In this document: positions 1 through 12,302 of the stretch, piece after piece
How the letters are laid out: each line of letters starts with the position of its first letter
Numbering within the stretch: position 1 is the stretch's first letter
Assembly: GCF_000204055.1 (NCBI RefSeq)
Contig: NW_006768808.1
Span: forward strand, 479,714-543,713
DNA from: Melampsora larici-populina 98AG31
Lineage: Eukaryota > Basidiomycota > Pucciniomycetes > Pucciniales > Melampsoraceae
Length of the DNA stretch: 64,000 bases
Reading direction: 5' to 3'
Made by a program: the position numbers and the translations under genes
Notes under the pieces: model-generated
Databases searched by the model: none
Told to the model about the DNA's origin: nothing
The model's input: the letters and a program-made list of their open reading frames with translations, nothing else

Positions 1-945
1 CATCAGTCATTTACATATGGATACCTGCCAGATCCCCAGTTCAAAAAAAACATTTCTCAAACATTCATACCTCCCACACAAGCTGGGGTTTGCCAGAGTT
101 TGCTGAGGTCCTGTTCAGAGTACCCTACCCTCATATATCTTATATGTATCTTATGTAATTAGTATACAACACATCCATTCTACGAATCAAATACTGAATT
201 TCACTCAATAAAATGAACCACTTTAATTTTTTCAAACAAATCTTTAGTCGTCACTACATTACATAACCCACTACATGAACAAAGCTTTTTTTTGGTTGAT
301 TTATTTAATTTGTAATAAGCTCTTTTTCAAAGATCAAGTCATTGACTATAAGTTCAACCAACCTTTGAAAAACTTTCTTTCTTTCTTAAGTAAGCTCTCA
401 GGGGTATATATTACAAGGAGTCTGTTTTTGAATCAGCAGATTTGATACAAGTTGGCTCAAAATACCGCAAAGATTAATTGAGGTGAAGTGAGAGAACTTG
501 AGAGGATGTGAAAAACCTAGAAACACCCTACTTACTCACCAAAAAGGAAGACCCATAAAACAAAAGTCTTCCTCCAGACACCCAAGCTTGTAAAGAAGTA
601 CTGCCTGGCCAATTAATCTTTTCATTATCAAATCAAAAACTTCAAAAAGACTCATTAAAGTGTTTACCTACATCTTAAAGTTTTTTTTCTTTCTTAAACC
701 TTCCAATCCATTGAAACCCACTTCTTTTCATTTTTACTAAAATAATTCAAATAACCAAAAAAAAAACGAAAAAAACAAAATCAAAGATTTCAAAGTCCTT
801 ATGAAAAAAAAACTTTTCTCTTGGTCTTTTGATTTTTTTTTCCTCAAATACAACAACATTTTCAAACAAAAAGATTAAAGAAAAAAAATAAACAATTACA
901 CATTTAGAGAAAACAATTAAATCTTCTTCTATATTTCTACTTTTT
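1..945. other. Intergenic, no gene recognised
   Basis: AT-rich sequence downstream of the MYST gene, which ends at 946 on the minus strand. Homopurine/homopyrimidine runs near 750-900 are probably its 3' untranslated region. I see no supported ORF, RNA gene or repeat here. Confidence 0.5.
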
Positions 946-3900
946 TCACTTTCCTTCTTCTTCTTCTTCTTCTTCTCCTTCATCTTTAATCGCCATTTCT
1001 TCATCCTTCTCTTCATTCCCATTCTCTTCACCCCCTTCACCATCACCTTCCCCACTCCCATCTTTCTCAATTCCTACATCCTTAACCGTCTCTTCCCCAC
1101 CCTCTTGATCCCTACCTTCCAAATCCAATTGCTTCTCCTCTTTTTCTTCATTTACAAAACTAATCAAAGATTTCGACCTACTAGGAGTACAAGTTCTACC
1201 AGACGACTGATTGCCTTTCCTACCACTCCTAGGAGGCCTACCTCCTTTATTTTTCTTTTTAGTTTTTTCAAGCTTAGGTGGAGGCTTAGAATATGGATCA
1301 AGGTTAGGTATCAAAGGTATCGAGATCGGTCCTAAATCGATTCCAATACTTCCATTCGAATCTCGACTGCTTAGAAATGGACTCCAAGTCAATTTACTTG
1401 GATCGATGGTATAATATCCTTTGTTTTCATACTTTGAAATCCATTCTTTCAATATACCTTCATCCCATGTAATCGTATAATAATCTGGTTTACTCTCTAA
1501 TCCGATGACCACTTCAATAGGTTTTAATTTCTTTCGATTACTCGATAAGTTACTGAATTTCGAATTCGTGCCTCTTTTCTTATTATTAGGTGTTTGTAAT
1601 GAAGAGATTGATGAATCAGGTAAAGATGATGATGAGTTGGTTGATGAAGTAGCTAAGGTGGCCTTAATCCATCCTTTATGTAGACAAGTATAATAAACAT
1701 CATTTAATGCTATTGATGTATGATTTGCAATATCTTCAAGTGTGATTTGTTCTGTAACGTCTGTACTTAATAAGTATCTAGTAATTGCTAATGTCCAATA
1801 ATTTCGATAACTTAATAATCCTAAATCTGATAATGGTTTTTCAGGTGTACCCACCCTTTTTTCTTTCTTAGATAACAAATAACCTATTAATCAAAAAAAA
1901 ACCATTAATATCAATCAATCTCTTCAAAAGTAAATTCAAAAATCAAAATAGAAACAAAAGAAAAACTTACTAAAATCAATCAAAAAATTACCCCATCCTT
2001 TCCTCTGTCTAACAGGTAATGTCATAATACAACTAACATTATTAGTAGGACTTCTTTTTTCCTTTGAAAAATATCCAACAAATTCACATCCACCTTCACT
2101 ACCACTTTCACCATTAGCTACTGTTAAATTATGATTAGTTTGAGTGATCACATAAAACAAAAACGGATCTACATCATAATAAAGTGTTTTATGATCTAAA
2201 AACATCTTGGCTAATAAACAAAGGTTTTGACAATACAATTTGTTTTTCCGTCCATCTACTTCAAAAATATGAATTCCATTGGTTAAATCTCGATAGATTT
2301 CATCTCCTGGTGGTACCATCGTCTTACATTTCGTTCGATGTCTTTCATATTGAAATTGAGTTTTGAAATATTTCAAACAACATTCACATATCCAAAGTTG
2401 TCCATTCGGTACACTTGCATATTCTTGTGGATATGGGGCTTGATACCAAATTTCGATTTCATATTTTCCAAAACAAATGGTTCTGATACTTGACAGGTTC
2501 TTCGTATGAGGGTCTGCGTCCTTTCTAAGAATTCGATTCTTGGTGGCCGGGGTTACAGATGTAGATTGATTATCATCGGATTCATTACCGGCGGAAGGGG
2601 ATCCGACTGGACTACTCTTAAACATAGATGAAGATGAGGCTGTCCTCGATTTGAAATCAGTGGTGGGTACCCTCAGCTCTCGTACCGGTCTCGGTAAGCG
2701 TTTTTCATCTGGAATCGGTGTCGATTGATGTTTAATTCGATCTTTCAAAGATAATGGTGGTGGGCTCGTGACAAGGTTCTTTTCAATCGGTTCAGTGATC
2801 ATAGCTTCAAGTCTCGCCTAGAATGAAAAAGGTGATCAGTATCTGATATAAATCAGTACAGACAAGGCGGAAGACAAAACCAACCTCAGAAGCCTGTAAA
2901 CTGTTCTTGAACCTGATTAAATCATCATCCGTAATCACCCGATCTCCTAGATCTGCCTGTGTCTCGTCCAAAGCACTCAAATACGGATTCTGACCATCTT
3001 CCTCACTAGTTTCCTTCCTCCCAAATCCTTCTTCCAAACTTTCTTCATGATTTTGAAGACTGGCCGAATTCTTATTAAGTAAATGAATATGTCTAAGTGT
3101 CTCATTCTTAACCGATTTTTGTGAACTTTCATCCGTCGGCTCTGCAACAATGAGTTTGTTGTCTTCTAAAGCAATCTTCTTATGAGCTCGATCATCATCC
3201 GAATGAATCGCTTTACGTTTTTTACTCCACGTTCTGGGAGCTTTCTTGGTACTTGTGGGGATTGTGTTGATGGTAGGGATAATCGCAGGTGATGGAGGTA
3301 GTGTGAGATGATCTGGTAACGGTGATAGTCCTGTTGAATCATCGTGTGCATAAGGACATGTCCAATCACCTAATATCGAAAAATCAAAAGTCAAACGGAG
3401 GATGGGATCAAATCGATGCGGAAAATTCAAGAGTCCTAAACCAAGATTCAAAAACTGACCTTTAGGCACGGATTTTAATGGTGGATTTAGACATCGACCA
3501 TGCCATCCTCGATCGCATGTATCGCAGAAAAGCATGTCACCATCGTCGCCTCCTGAGATTGGGAGATTGGGAGAGTGGGAGGTTCAGAAATAGGCGATTT
3601 TGTATAAAAGCAGATCAGACATACCTTTTTCATCGCAAGAAGAACATCTACGACATTCCATACATAGCCAAGAGTAAGATTTAACTTGGCGTTTGATGGT
3701 CAAGCTATGAAGTTGAAGACAACTGAAATGACCTATGGAACGATACCAAGTAAAGCAAAAATTGAAAAAACAAGTAGATTTAGACGCGAAGTTTTAATCG
3801 AATATGAAGATTTCAAGAGAATCTACGAGAAAGAGGTATATATACCAGATTGACCACATTCCCAACAGCTGACCATTTCACCTTTTCCACCTCTCCGATG

Positions 3901-4881
3901 TTGATCGAGTGAAGTAGAAGAAAGAGCAGGTACGATACTCGAAAGTGAATATTCGCCTCTCTCCATCTGACCTTTACCATTATCAAATCCACCTTCTTTC
4001 GAACAAAGACTACACCATCCTTCCCTTGGTGCTCTTGGACCACCTACGGTACCGGCTTTAGCTCTTGAATGTGGTGAAAGGGTGGTCATTGGAATTGGTA
4101 CGGATTGTGATTTAGACTTTTGTTTCTTTTTTGCTGTAGGAGTATTACTTGTTGGTAAATCTAAATGTAAATGAATCGGTTTGAGTTTAGAAGCGTTCTT
4201 TTTGATTTTAGGAGTAGTAAATGATTTGATATTAGGTAATTTAGCTACTATTTTTTTGTTTTTTGTTTGTCTGATTGTCATTTTTTCGATTGGAATTGAA
4301 GGTGCTGATAAGATTTGATGATTTGGTGGAATACCTTGATTTGAGTTTGTGAAATTAAGGTGTTGATGATGATTAGTGGTTGAGAAGATAGTCCGATTCG
4401 GATCTAATTCTGTTTCTAATTCTAATTCTGAGTCTAAATCACCTTCAGCGTCTTGATCTTCTTCTCCGTCTTGATCTTCTTCTTCTTCTTCTTCTTCTTC
4501 TTCTTCTTCTTCTTCTTCTTCTGCTTCTTCTAAAATCACTTGACCTGTTTGATGATCAACTTCTCCTTCGTCTTGATGTTCTTCTAATGTCAATAATTCT
4601 GATGTTTGATGATGATTCAAGATCGGCTGATGATAATGATTTGTATAATGGTGATTAGGTATCGAATTATAATTGATATTAGTTAGAGATGATGAAGATG
4701 CGGTTGGTGGTAATGGTAATGGTAATGGTGATAAAGATGTAGATGAACCTGATCCGGTTGAGTCAGTTGAAGTGTTTGTTTTGTATGAAGATGAAGGAAA
4801 GTTGTAATTTAATGGATTGAATTCATATATCGATGAATTGGTTGTTGAAGATGATAGATGATGAAGTTGAGCGTTGGCCAT
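946..4881 (-). CDS. MYST-family histone acetyltransferase with double PHD finger (Sas3/MOZ-like)
   Basis: Six exons join in frame: 4881-3846, 3732-3625, 3552-3460, 3369-2885, 2817-1971 and 1883-946, giving about 1168 aa. The N-terminal 290 residues are Ser/Asn-rich with a long Glu run. Two adjacent PHD fingers follow (about residues 290-415), with CSLC, CWEC, GHFSC, a WLC-x2-C pair, then CRRC, CDTC, GWHGRC and DWTC. The MYST domain (about 690-960) has the C2HC finger (CECC with H-x5-C), the catalytic cysteine in NNVSCIM, the acetyl-CoA loop QRKGWG and the catalytic glutamate in LSKKEKRVG. The tail is Glu/Asp/Gly-rich. Family members acetylate histone H3 in NuA3 or MOZ-type complexes; the tandem PHD pair is the MOZ/MORF arrangement. 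The start is the first ATG of the long first exon. No catalytic residue is missing. The assignment to MYST is very strong; the exact orthology (Sas3/Mst2) is inferred. Confidence 0.93.
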
Positions 4882-5298
4882 GGTTGCTCAGTTTGTGGTA
4901 GTTGGATCAGTAAGTTGATAAGTTGAGTTGAAGTTGAGAAGTGGATGTTGAGGAAACGATGAGAAAGGAAACCAAAACACTGGTGACTGTTGTGGTGGTG
5001 ATGTTTTAAATCAAACTACATTTCTCAATTACATCACATTCTCATCGAAACTACATTATCAATCTCAATCTGCATTTTCAATTCAACTTCACTTGTCACT
5101 CACCATCATTTTCATCACACAATCACACATACTCAATAAAATCCATGCCAGTTTATCTTCATAGTATGGATTTCAAAACAAAAACATGGAACTATTATAC
5201 TACAATTGGCCGAAAAAAAATCAAGATAAGTCCAGATAAAAAAGAACAATCAATGTAATAATTATACAAAGTGTAAAATTAGGATATGAATCTGTTGG
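4882..5298. other. Intergenic between two minus-strand genes
   Basis: Promoter and 5' leader of the MYST gene (CATC/TCAATT-rich) and the 3' region of the next gene. No ORF is supported. Confidence 0.5.
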
Positions 5299-7868
5299 TC
5301 AAATATTTGGTAACATTCCAATCTTTTGACAAGCAGCTAGCAACCCGTGCTTCTTACTATATTTATGAATGTCTAAAGATAATTAACAAAATCAATCATT
5401 AACCAATGTAAACTCAATAATCCAAAATGCAATGCTTTGAAACTTACCTTCTCGTGTCATATCACAAACTGCTAAGCTTACAATACATTCCGCATCTGGA
5501 TCAGCAGGTAAAAGACTTTATAAAAATCCAAATCAAAAGAACCAATCCCAATCAATCTTCAAGGAAAGAAAAAAAAGAAAAACTTTGATCACTCAAGAAA
5601 GAAAGAAAAAAGAAAGAAAGACTTTACCTATTCAAGTAAGGATCATAAGCATAAGTAAGATACTTTTGTTGACAACTCCAAGAATGGATAACAAAATATT
5701 CGAATTTTAAATTATATTTTGCCGGAATCAAATGAGCCCAAGTGAATTTTTCAATTAATTCTCCTTCTTCTGATTTCACGATTTGAAACATACTGTTTTT
5801 TTGAATCAACAAATCAAGAAGAAAACAAATCAAGATTTATTAAAATTTCTTCAAGTTAAATCTTAGAGTGTGTTTTGTAATATTTTTTTGTTGAGAAACT
5901 TACATTCCATCTTGATCACAGTATGACATCATTTGATCATCTGAATATGCTCCATTTGGTCCATCTTGTGTACAAGGTTCCTGTTGTGCCCAATTTTGTT
6001 AGATATTAGTCAGTTCCTGTTTCTGAGACGCCAAGATGATGAAAGAATGTGTTTGGCTTTGTGGACATGATATGATTATATCCGTTTAACTGACCCTTCC
6101 ACGAACCACAAAATAACCCTACAAGTGTTCCCAACAGTAAAATCCAAGACGAAAATAGTCCGAAACAGATCATTGAGGTCGAATTAAAGAAATCACAAAC
6201 AAAGACGCGCAAAGCATAATTTCCATCAGTTCACCAAATGTGTAGTAGCAAAGCAAAAAGGACACTCTGAAGAAGAAAATCACCTTAGCTTTCCAAATAG
6301 CAGCAAGTAATCTAGCACGAGCCACACGAGAGATTGAAGTTTGAATATCACCTTCAGTCATTTCAGATCCAGAAAAATGATTATTCAAAAAGATTCCATC
6401 TTTAAGAATACCGTATAAACCTTTCTCAGTACTGATCCCAGCTCGAGTAGCAGATTCAGTTGTATCGGCTAACATTGCTTGGGTTGAAGCTTGTGCTTTT
6501 GATAATAAATAACTTATATCATTTGTCTATTTTCTCAATTTCACTCCAAAGAGAAGATCAGAATGAGGATTTGACGAGAGATACCAAAAAAAAAAAGAAA
6601 AGAAAAAAAGTAAAGCCATCTTTTGATGACTATCTTCAAGAAGATTTAAAAAGCTCACCTTTGAAAGTTCATCGGTGGGTAGAATGGCATATAGATTATG
6701 ATACGTCCAAGCAATACCTGATAAGAAACCTGTTCCACCTTGAACAAATGGCCAAACTGTCGAACCAAAGAATGCAAGACCTTGAGGATAAAGGAAGCCA
6801 GGAATAGCACCGAAGAGACCAGCAACAAGACCGAGAAGAGTAGATTGGATAGCAAGATTATCAGGTTCATGTGGTACGATATCATTGACCTTTTTTTGGG
6901 GTGCAATTTTCAACATCAGTTTCGTTCATCGGCTTGTATATCATTTTTGGAAACTGGTTTGAGACTCACAATTGAAGTCACTAGCCCTGTTGTTCGAATT
7001 TCATCCATTATAAAGAGATAGGTTATAGATTATCATCAGCTCATATTGACTCTTGTGGATGATAAGGATATTTACCTTGTAGGATCGATATTGCAAACCC
7101 AGTGGCATCATACATTGTATTACTAAACGAGTTCCAATTTTGAACAGCAACGAGTATATACCAATCGGGTGCACTAACAGGCATACAAATCTTGAAAAGT
7201 GAATATTTAAAGAAGCATTCTCAACATTTGAACTTCTTTAGATCAAAGAAAATCAAATCAAATTTCCAAAAAAAAAATTGACTCACTTGACTAGCATCAC
7301 AAACTTTTCCGATCCCACAAACAAAATTAGTTGCACCGACTTTTTCAGCATAAGCTTCTAATGAAAGTTGATCTCCTTGAGGATAAGTAAGTAGATATTC
7401 GTGTAATTTAAGTTCTTTCCATAATTCAGGTGTCAGTGGTAATGGTTTACAGGCATTATCGATTCTTGAAAGGTTTCCAGATTGATTGGTGGAATTTGAT
7501 GAGACAGGTGATGGAGGTTTTGGAATCGGTGGTAGGATAGGTGGATCAAGGAGTGTAGTATTATTCTCACTTAGATTAGGTGAGTGTAGTTCAGAAAGTC
7601 CATAACGAATGTAAGAGTTAAGAAATAGATATAGGTAAATGAGGTGACGCCCCAAGGGCAAGATCATCTTTGGAACTCGTTCAACTCGTTCCTCTTGAAT
7701 TTGAAGTTCAGCATAAAAACAGTTCCAAAGAAGTTCAAGGATAAAGGGAAGCGATAAGTTCTTAAAGAAACTTCCGAGACTGAACGGATCAAACCGGACG
7801 AATTGGAAAGATTTTAGTCTTTTGGATTTCTTTCTTGATTCAAGGGTCCATTTGGGAGTCAGTTTCAT
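5299..7868 (-). CDS. Membrane or secreted protein of unknown function (possibly DUF7872 family)
   Basis: Nine exons join in consistent phase: 7868-7287, 7190-7076, 6986-6970, 6889-6659, 6526-6284, 5980-5904, 5792-5628, 5515-5448 and 5372-5299, giving 523 aa. A hydrophobic stretch near residues 65-85 may be a signal anchor. Residues 165-240 carry conserved-looking cysteines (CGIGKVC, ICMPV) and the segment DWYILVAVQNWN. A Gly-rich hydrophobic region (LGLVAGLFGAIPGF...) in exon 4 probably spans a membrane twice. The C-terminal half has paired cysteines (EPCTQDG, SYCDQDG, HSWSCQ, DAECIV, AVCDM). The pattern resembles a large basidiomycete protein family I remember as DUF7872, but I cannot verify this. 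The third exon is only 17 nt. Function unknown. Confidence 0.72.
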
Positions 7869-9761
7869 TGATTTGTTTCAGTGAGAATATAAGTTATAAC
7901 GAATTTGAAAAAAGTCGAATCTTAGCATTTAGTATGTAGAAGCCCAAGAGATGACTCAAGTGGAAATCTCATGACGATCTAGTTCTATCAAGTCTACGAA
8001 ATACAAGTGATAAGACCTCTGCTTCCTTCCTTTGCCCCTACCCCCACAGCCCCGGTCAAGGTGTAAACACATTTCGGTCAGAAGTCAAATACATGATTTC
8101 GAATCTAGCTATTTTCTGAAACAATTCCCGTTACGTTGATGTTCCGAGAAAAGGAGAATCATAAGTCTCAAAGCAAACTACATAAACTGCCGAACTTCAA
8201 GCCGGTTACAGGGGAAGTGTAGGTAAACAGGAGAAGAGTGGTCACAAGGTACTTCATCACTGAGTCTGGGTATCAAGGTCTATGAATTTCTTTTCTTCTT
8301 CTTCGTTTCAAGTTTCATGATCGGTCTGTTCTAGACAAATCTTGAAATGAGCTTTGTGCATAGCCATGATGGATAAACCAGATAAAATCCATTCGGCATA
8401 CGGCGAGGTAAGAAAACAGAATGAGATGAGATGTAGATGAAAATGGAGATTGGCGAAATTATTTAAAGTCTTCATCAGATTCAAGGTCTCCAACCCCCAT
8501 ATGACCGATCACAAAATCGTATCAAAGAAATATCCACTGCAAAGGTACAAATCAAACTCATCTCGTACCCAACAAAACAGATCATCTTGATATCGACTGC
8601 ATCCAAAAAAGGAGCTCCACGATTCCCTCGAGATGGATGATAGTTTGCCATATATAGGTTTCTTTCTGTTTCTTTGATGTGATACTAGTAATGTAAACGT
8701 AGGAGAGATAAACTGAGGACTTTCTTGTTTTGTTTCAAAGCTTTCGAACGTTCAATAAATATGTAGCTAGTATAACTGGCTCTTATTTTGATGCAAAGCT
8801 AAGGGAACCATTCGGGTGACTGATTGACTCAAGTCATCGAAATTACTTTACACAAAAAACACGGTGGTTTTGTTCGATGTAACTTCTTACTCTCTTTGCC
8901 TTTTGTCCTCAAACGTGTCTACAGGTCTTATTGAAACACCGCAATCCAAAGCTCACGGGTGACTAGCATATTGTCATGTATAGATAGATAAATATGTGAT
9001 TTTTGATAATTTTATGGGCTGCTCACTAACGCAAAGAACACTGTCTTGGTGCCCTAATTCCCCACGAACCCAAACAATCCTATCTACAATTGTTGACTTT
9101 TACACAAAAGAAACAAAGGGCTCAAGATATGACATATGCCATCTGAGGAATTGTTGATCAAGGGCTTATCAATCTAAATCACATTCATTGGAACATCTAT
9201 GAGTTCTCTTATATAGTGAACATTTGTGTGTATGTATCACTATGAAGGGAAGATAATCCCAATGGGATTGGTCTGATGTTTTTTGTTTACGAGGACTTCC
9301 GCCGCCCCAAGGTGGATCTCAGCCTTGACTCTTGAGTGATTTTTGAGACCTTGATGTGGTTCTATTGTCATTCCACCACCAGATTTACAAACCAAATCCC
9401 ACTGAGCTGGGCTATATAAACCATTGACAAGCGATAGGGGATTGATTTGCTATTTCTCAGGGGATATGTATGTACATACTTTTTGGTACCCCTTTTGAAG
9501 CACTTTGTCTTGATTGATCTGATTGTGAGAAAGTCTGAATTGAATGAAGAGATAGAGTTACGATTTAAGTATTTTGATAATCAATTTTGAGGTTTTGTTT
9601 CTAAAGTTCTTCATTTTGATTTTGATTTTGATTTGAAACCCCATCGAAAATTCAAAGCTCAAGCTTTAAAACTAATTACTTCTCGTTGACTTTTATTTCT
9701 TCATCTTCATCTTCATCTTCACTTTCTAAAAGCTTTAAGTTCAAATCAAACTCATAAACCA
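7869..9761. other. 1.9-kb divergent intergenic region
   Basis: The region separates a minus-strand gene (start 7868) from a plus-strand gene (start 9762), so it should hold both promoters. A GATA-rich stretch (TAGATAGATAAA) lies near 8980 and CTTCATCTTCATC repeats lie near 9700 in the leader. I see no ORF worth annotating. Confidence 0.5.
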
Positions 9762-11096
9762 ATGGCGTATGTCTTTACAAACCAATCGATTCATACTTGA
9801 CTTTAGCTAATATACATATGAATATCTTTTTTCATTTAGTCAGGTCGAACAATACTTGACCGATCATTTGCATTCCTCAAAAGAACGTCTACTTGATGAT
9901 CCTTCTCATCCACTCAACTCAGCTGTTCCTTCAAGGTTTGTTTCAATCTCCTCTTTACTTTATGGTCATCGAGACCTGGATCTGATTTGTTTCTTTTTGA
10001 CCTTTTCAGACCTGGTCCAGAGTTAGACATCAAGTATCATGGTTTACCTGAACCTCCTCATTACATTTCACCTCAATCTCACGAAAATCATGATTCAATA
10101 GAGACCCAAGACAATTCAGTTGCTACTCGATCTCTTGAAGAAGATCGACCTACCGCTTCTGATCACGTTTCTGAACCCATTAAATCATCCGATATCGAAA
10201 AGGTCCCCGATCAAGATGTCGCTACCAAAGAAACCATCCCACATTCGACATCTGAGGTCGAAAAGGTTGCTGATCATGACGAGCCCGAAGAAGCTACCTC
10301 ACACGTGATCTCTGAGGCCGAAAAGGTCCCTGATCATGAAGATACCGAGGAAATCGGCCCACATTCGACATCTGAGGTGGTCAAGGACTCTGTACCTGCT
10401 CCAATCTTCGAGGACACGGCAATGCCTGAAAAATCGAAACCTGTTCATGTGAATGAAGCAAGTGAAGAGCCGTCTATGGAGCCAGCGCCAACCCAAGAAG
10501 TCGTGGATCATCCAACTACCTCCGAAGAGCCTGCACCAGTTGAAGAAGCCGTTGAAGCTGAAGAGTCAAAATCTGTCCCCGAGCCGGTAGCTGTGGAAGA
10601 AGTATCTCCTGTGGAGGAACCGTCTACCATCACCGAGTCGGAGCCATTAACCAACGGGATTTCTCATGAAGAGGAGACTCCTAAGGAGGAATCGGAAGTG
10701 GTTCGATCCGAGCCAAACGGTATCGTTTCACAACCCTCGGTGAACCACAAACAACCTACCACCCAGACCGAGTCTAATGTCTCAACTCATGATTGGACAG
10801 ACCTGACTCGACCTGAAGTACAATTTGCTCGTAAGTTTATCTTGGTGTCTCCTTGTTCAAATCAGGAGATCAGTGACTGAAATCGAGTGAATCCAGTCTG
10901 TTTGTTTGCCGTCCCATGGACCTCGCTCCTCATCACTTCTCGAACACTTAATCAAATCTGTTATATGATCTTCGATTGGCAACTCGTTCAACCAGTCACC
11001 GGTTTACTTCTCTCCGTCTTGGCTCCTTCAATGCTTTATACAAGTTTGATTGCTGTCTTTATTAGTCTCTTGAGTCAATCTTCAACAGATCCTTAA
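9762..11096 (+). CDS. Acidic repeat protein with C-terminal membrane segment
   Basis: Four exons (9762-9766, 9840-9935, 10010-10830, 10897-11096) splice in frame to 373 aa. The first exon codes only Met and two bases of Ala. Residues 1-45 contain a short charged helix (QVEQYLTDHLHSSKERL). The middle 270 residues are Glu/Pro/Ser/Val-rich and include about three degenerate copies of a 20-22-residue unit built on S-E-(V/A)-E-K-V-(P/A)-D-H followed by H-S-T. The last 65 residues are hydrophobic, with two likely membrane helices ending in QSSTDP. No known catalytic motif is present. The layout suggests a membrane-anchored scaffold with a disordered cytosolic domain, but this is inference. Confidence 0.75.
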
Positions 11097-12302
11097 GCAG
11101 TTTAAAATCCTTGTTTTTTTTCACAAATAAATTAGAATCGATTCACTTTTACTTTTTCTTTTTTTCTTCAATTCATTTTTTTTTCTTTCAAAACTTATGC
11201 AAAGATCATGACAACAAAAAAATTGTCTTTTTCTTTTGTATATAGAAATCATCCTTATATACATCTACTTAATCTTTTCTTATATCATCTTACACATTAT
11301 TATCATTCTGTTTGTTTGGTTTCCGGTTTCCTGTTTTCCTTTTTTGCGTTGAGATATGAAATGCTAATGATAGTCTTCTACTTATGATTTTGTATGACTT
11401 TGATACTCTTGATCTTTTTTTTTGTTTTGTTTCTGATCTATAGCAAAGAAAAAAAAATCCGTTTTTTGATGATGTTTCGGCTTTATAGGCTTTCTCTTTG
11501 CTAGATTGCAAGTATCTTTCATGGGATCTGGTAGTCATTTGATTATCAAGTAGTCTTCAAATAACAAAACATGTTGTGTTGTATGGTACCACAGCACATT
11601 GCTCCTATGTACAAATGTGCATTGAGCATTCAGCTCAATCAAGGTCTCCGAATCAAAAAAGACACGTTTTTCTTGATTGAGCTGTGGATATAGAGACTGG
11701 GTGATTACCTCAAGGTGGTTCACAGCTTTAGATCTAGAAGCTGGTCCGTGCATTGACACAAGGTAATCGAAGTGATAGGTCTGTTGACCCTGATCGGGTT
11801 TTCACAGTGTCAGTATCAAGAGGTATTATTGCTGAAAACCTCCTTTGCTTCTTTACCTTCATCCCACTTTAACTTTGTCAATTCTTATTTTCCAGTCATC
11901 ACTGATACCACTTATACTTTCTTCTCCTACATATCAGCATTACCTTTTTTTTATTGTTTCAAACGTGAGGTTTATGGTCATATCTTTGCAGCTTTTTTTG
12001 TATCTGCTCTTTTAATTGACCTGTTGTGGTATTTTTTTAATTTCATATTTACTGATAATCAAATACCAAAGAATTAAAAATATGGTTCCTATATCTTTGG
12101 ATATAGATAGTAGAAAAAATGATATATTTATAGCTTTTTTATTTTGAGTCTGAGGGAAAACAAAGAAGACAAAATGGATAGAGAAACAAGCGAAAAAGAA
12201 ATCTATATTGATGAGGAACGTTGAGGCCATGGTGATAATGTGATCATCAATGATGATACGATCACTTATGTCGAGAGGAAGAGTGTATCTAGGACAGTCC
12301 AC
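11097..12302. other. Convergent intergenic region, no gene recognised
   Basis: The 3' regions of the acidic repeat gene (+) and SWIM-RING copy 1 (-) meet here. T-rich tracts near 11120-11240 look like transcript-end sequence. Small ORFs at 11290-12077 have biased, low-complexity composition and no recognisable domain. Confidence 0.5.

Noticed and set aside
1105..1693. Plus-strand ORFs opposite the last MYST exon
   Set aside because: They are antisense shadows of the conserved MYST coding exon and low-complexity tail.
4440..4530. Trinucleotide CTT/TCT array as a separate repeat feature
   Set aside because: It encodes the Glu run of the MYST protein in frame and is explained by the gene.
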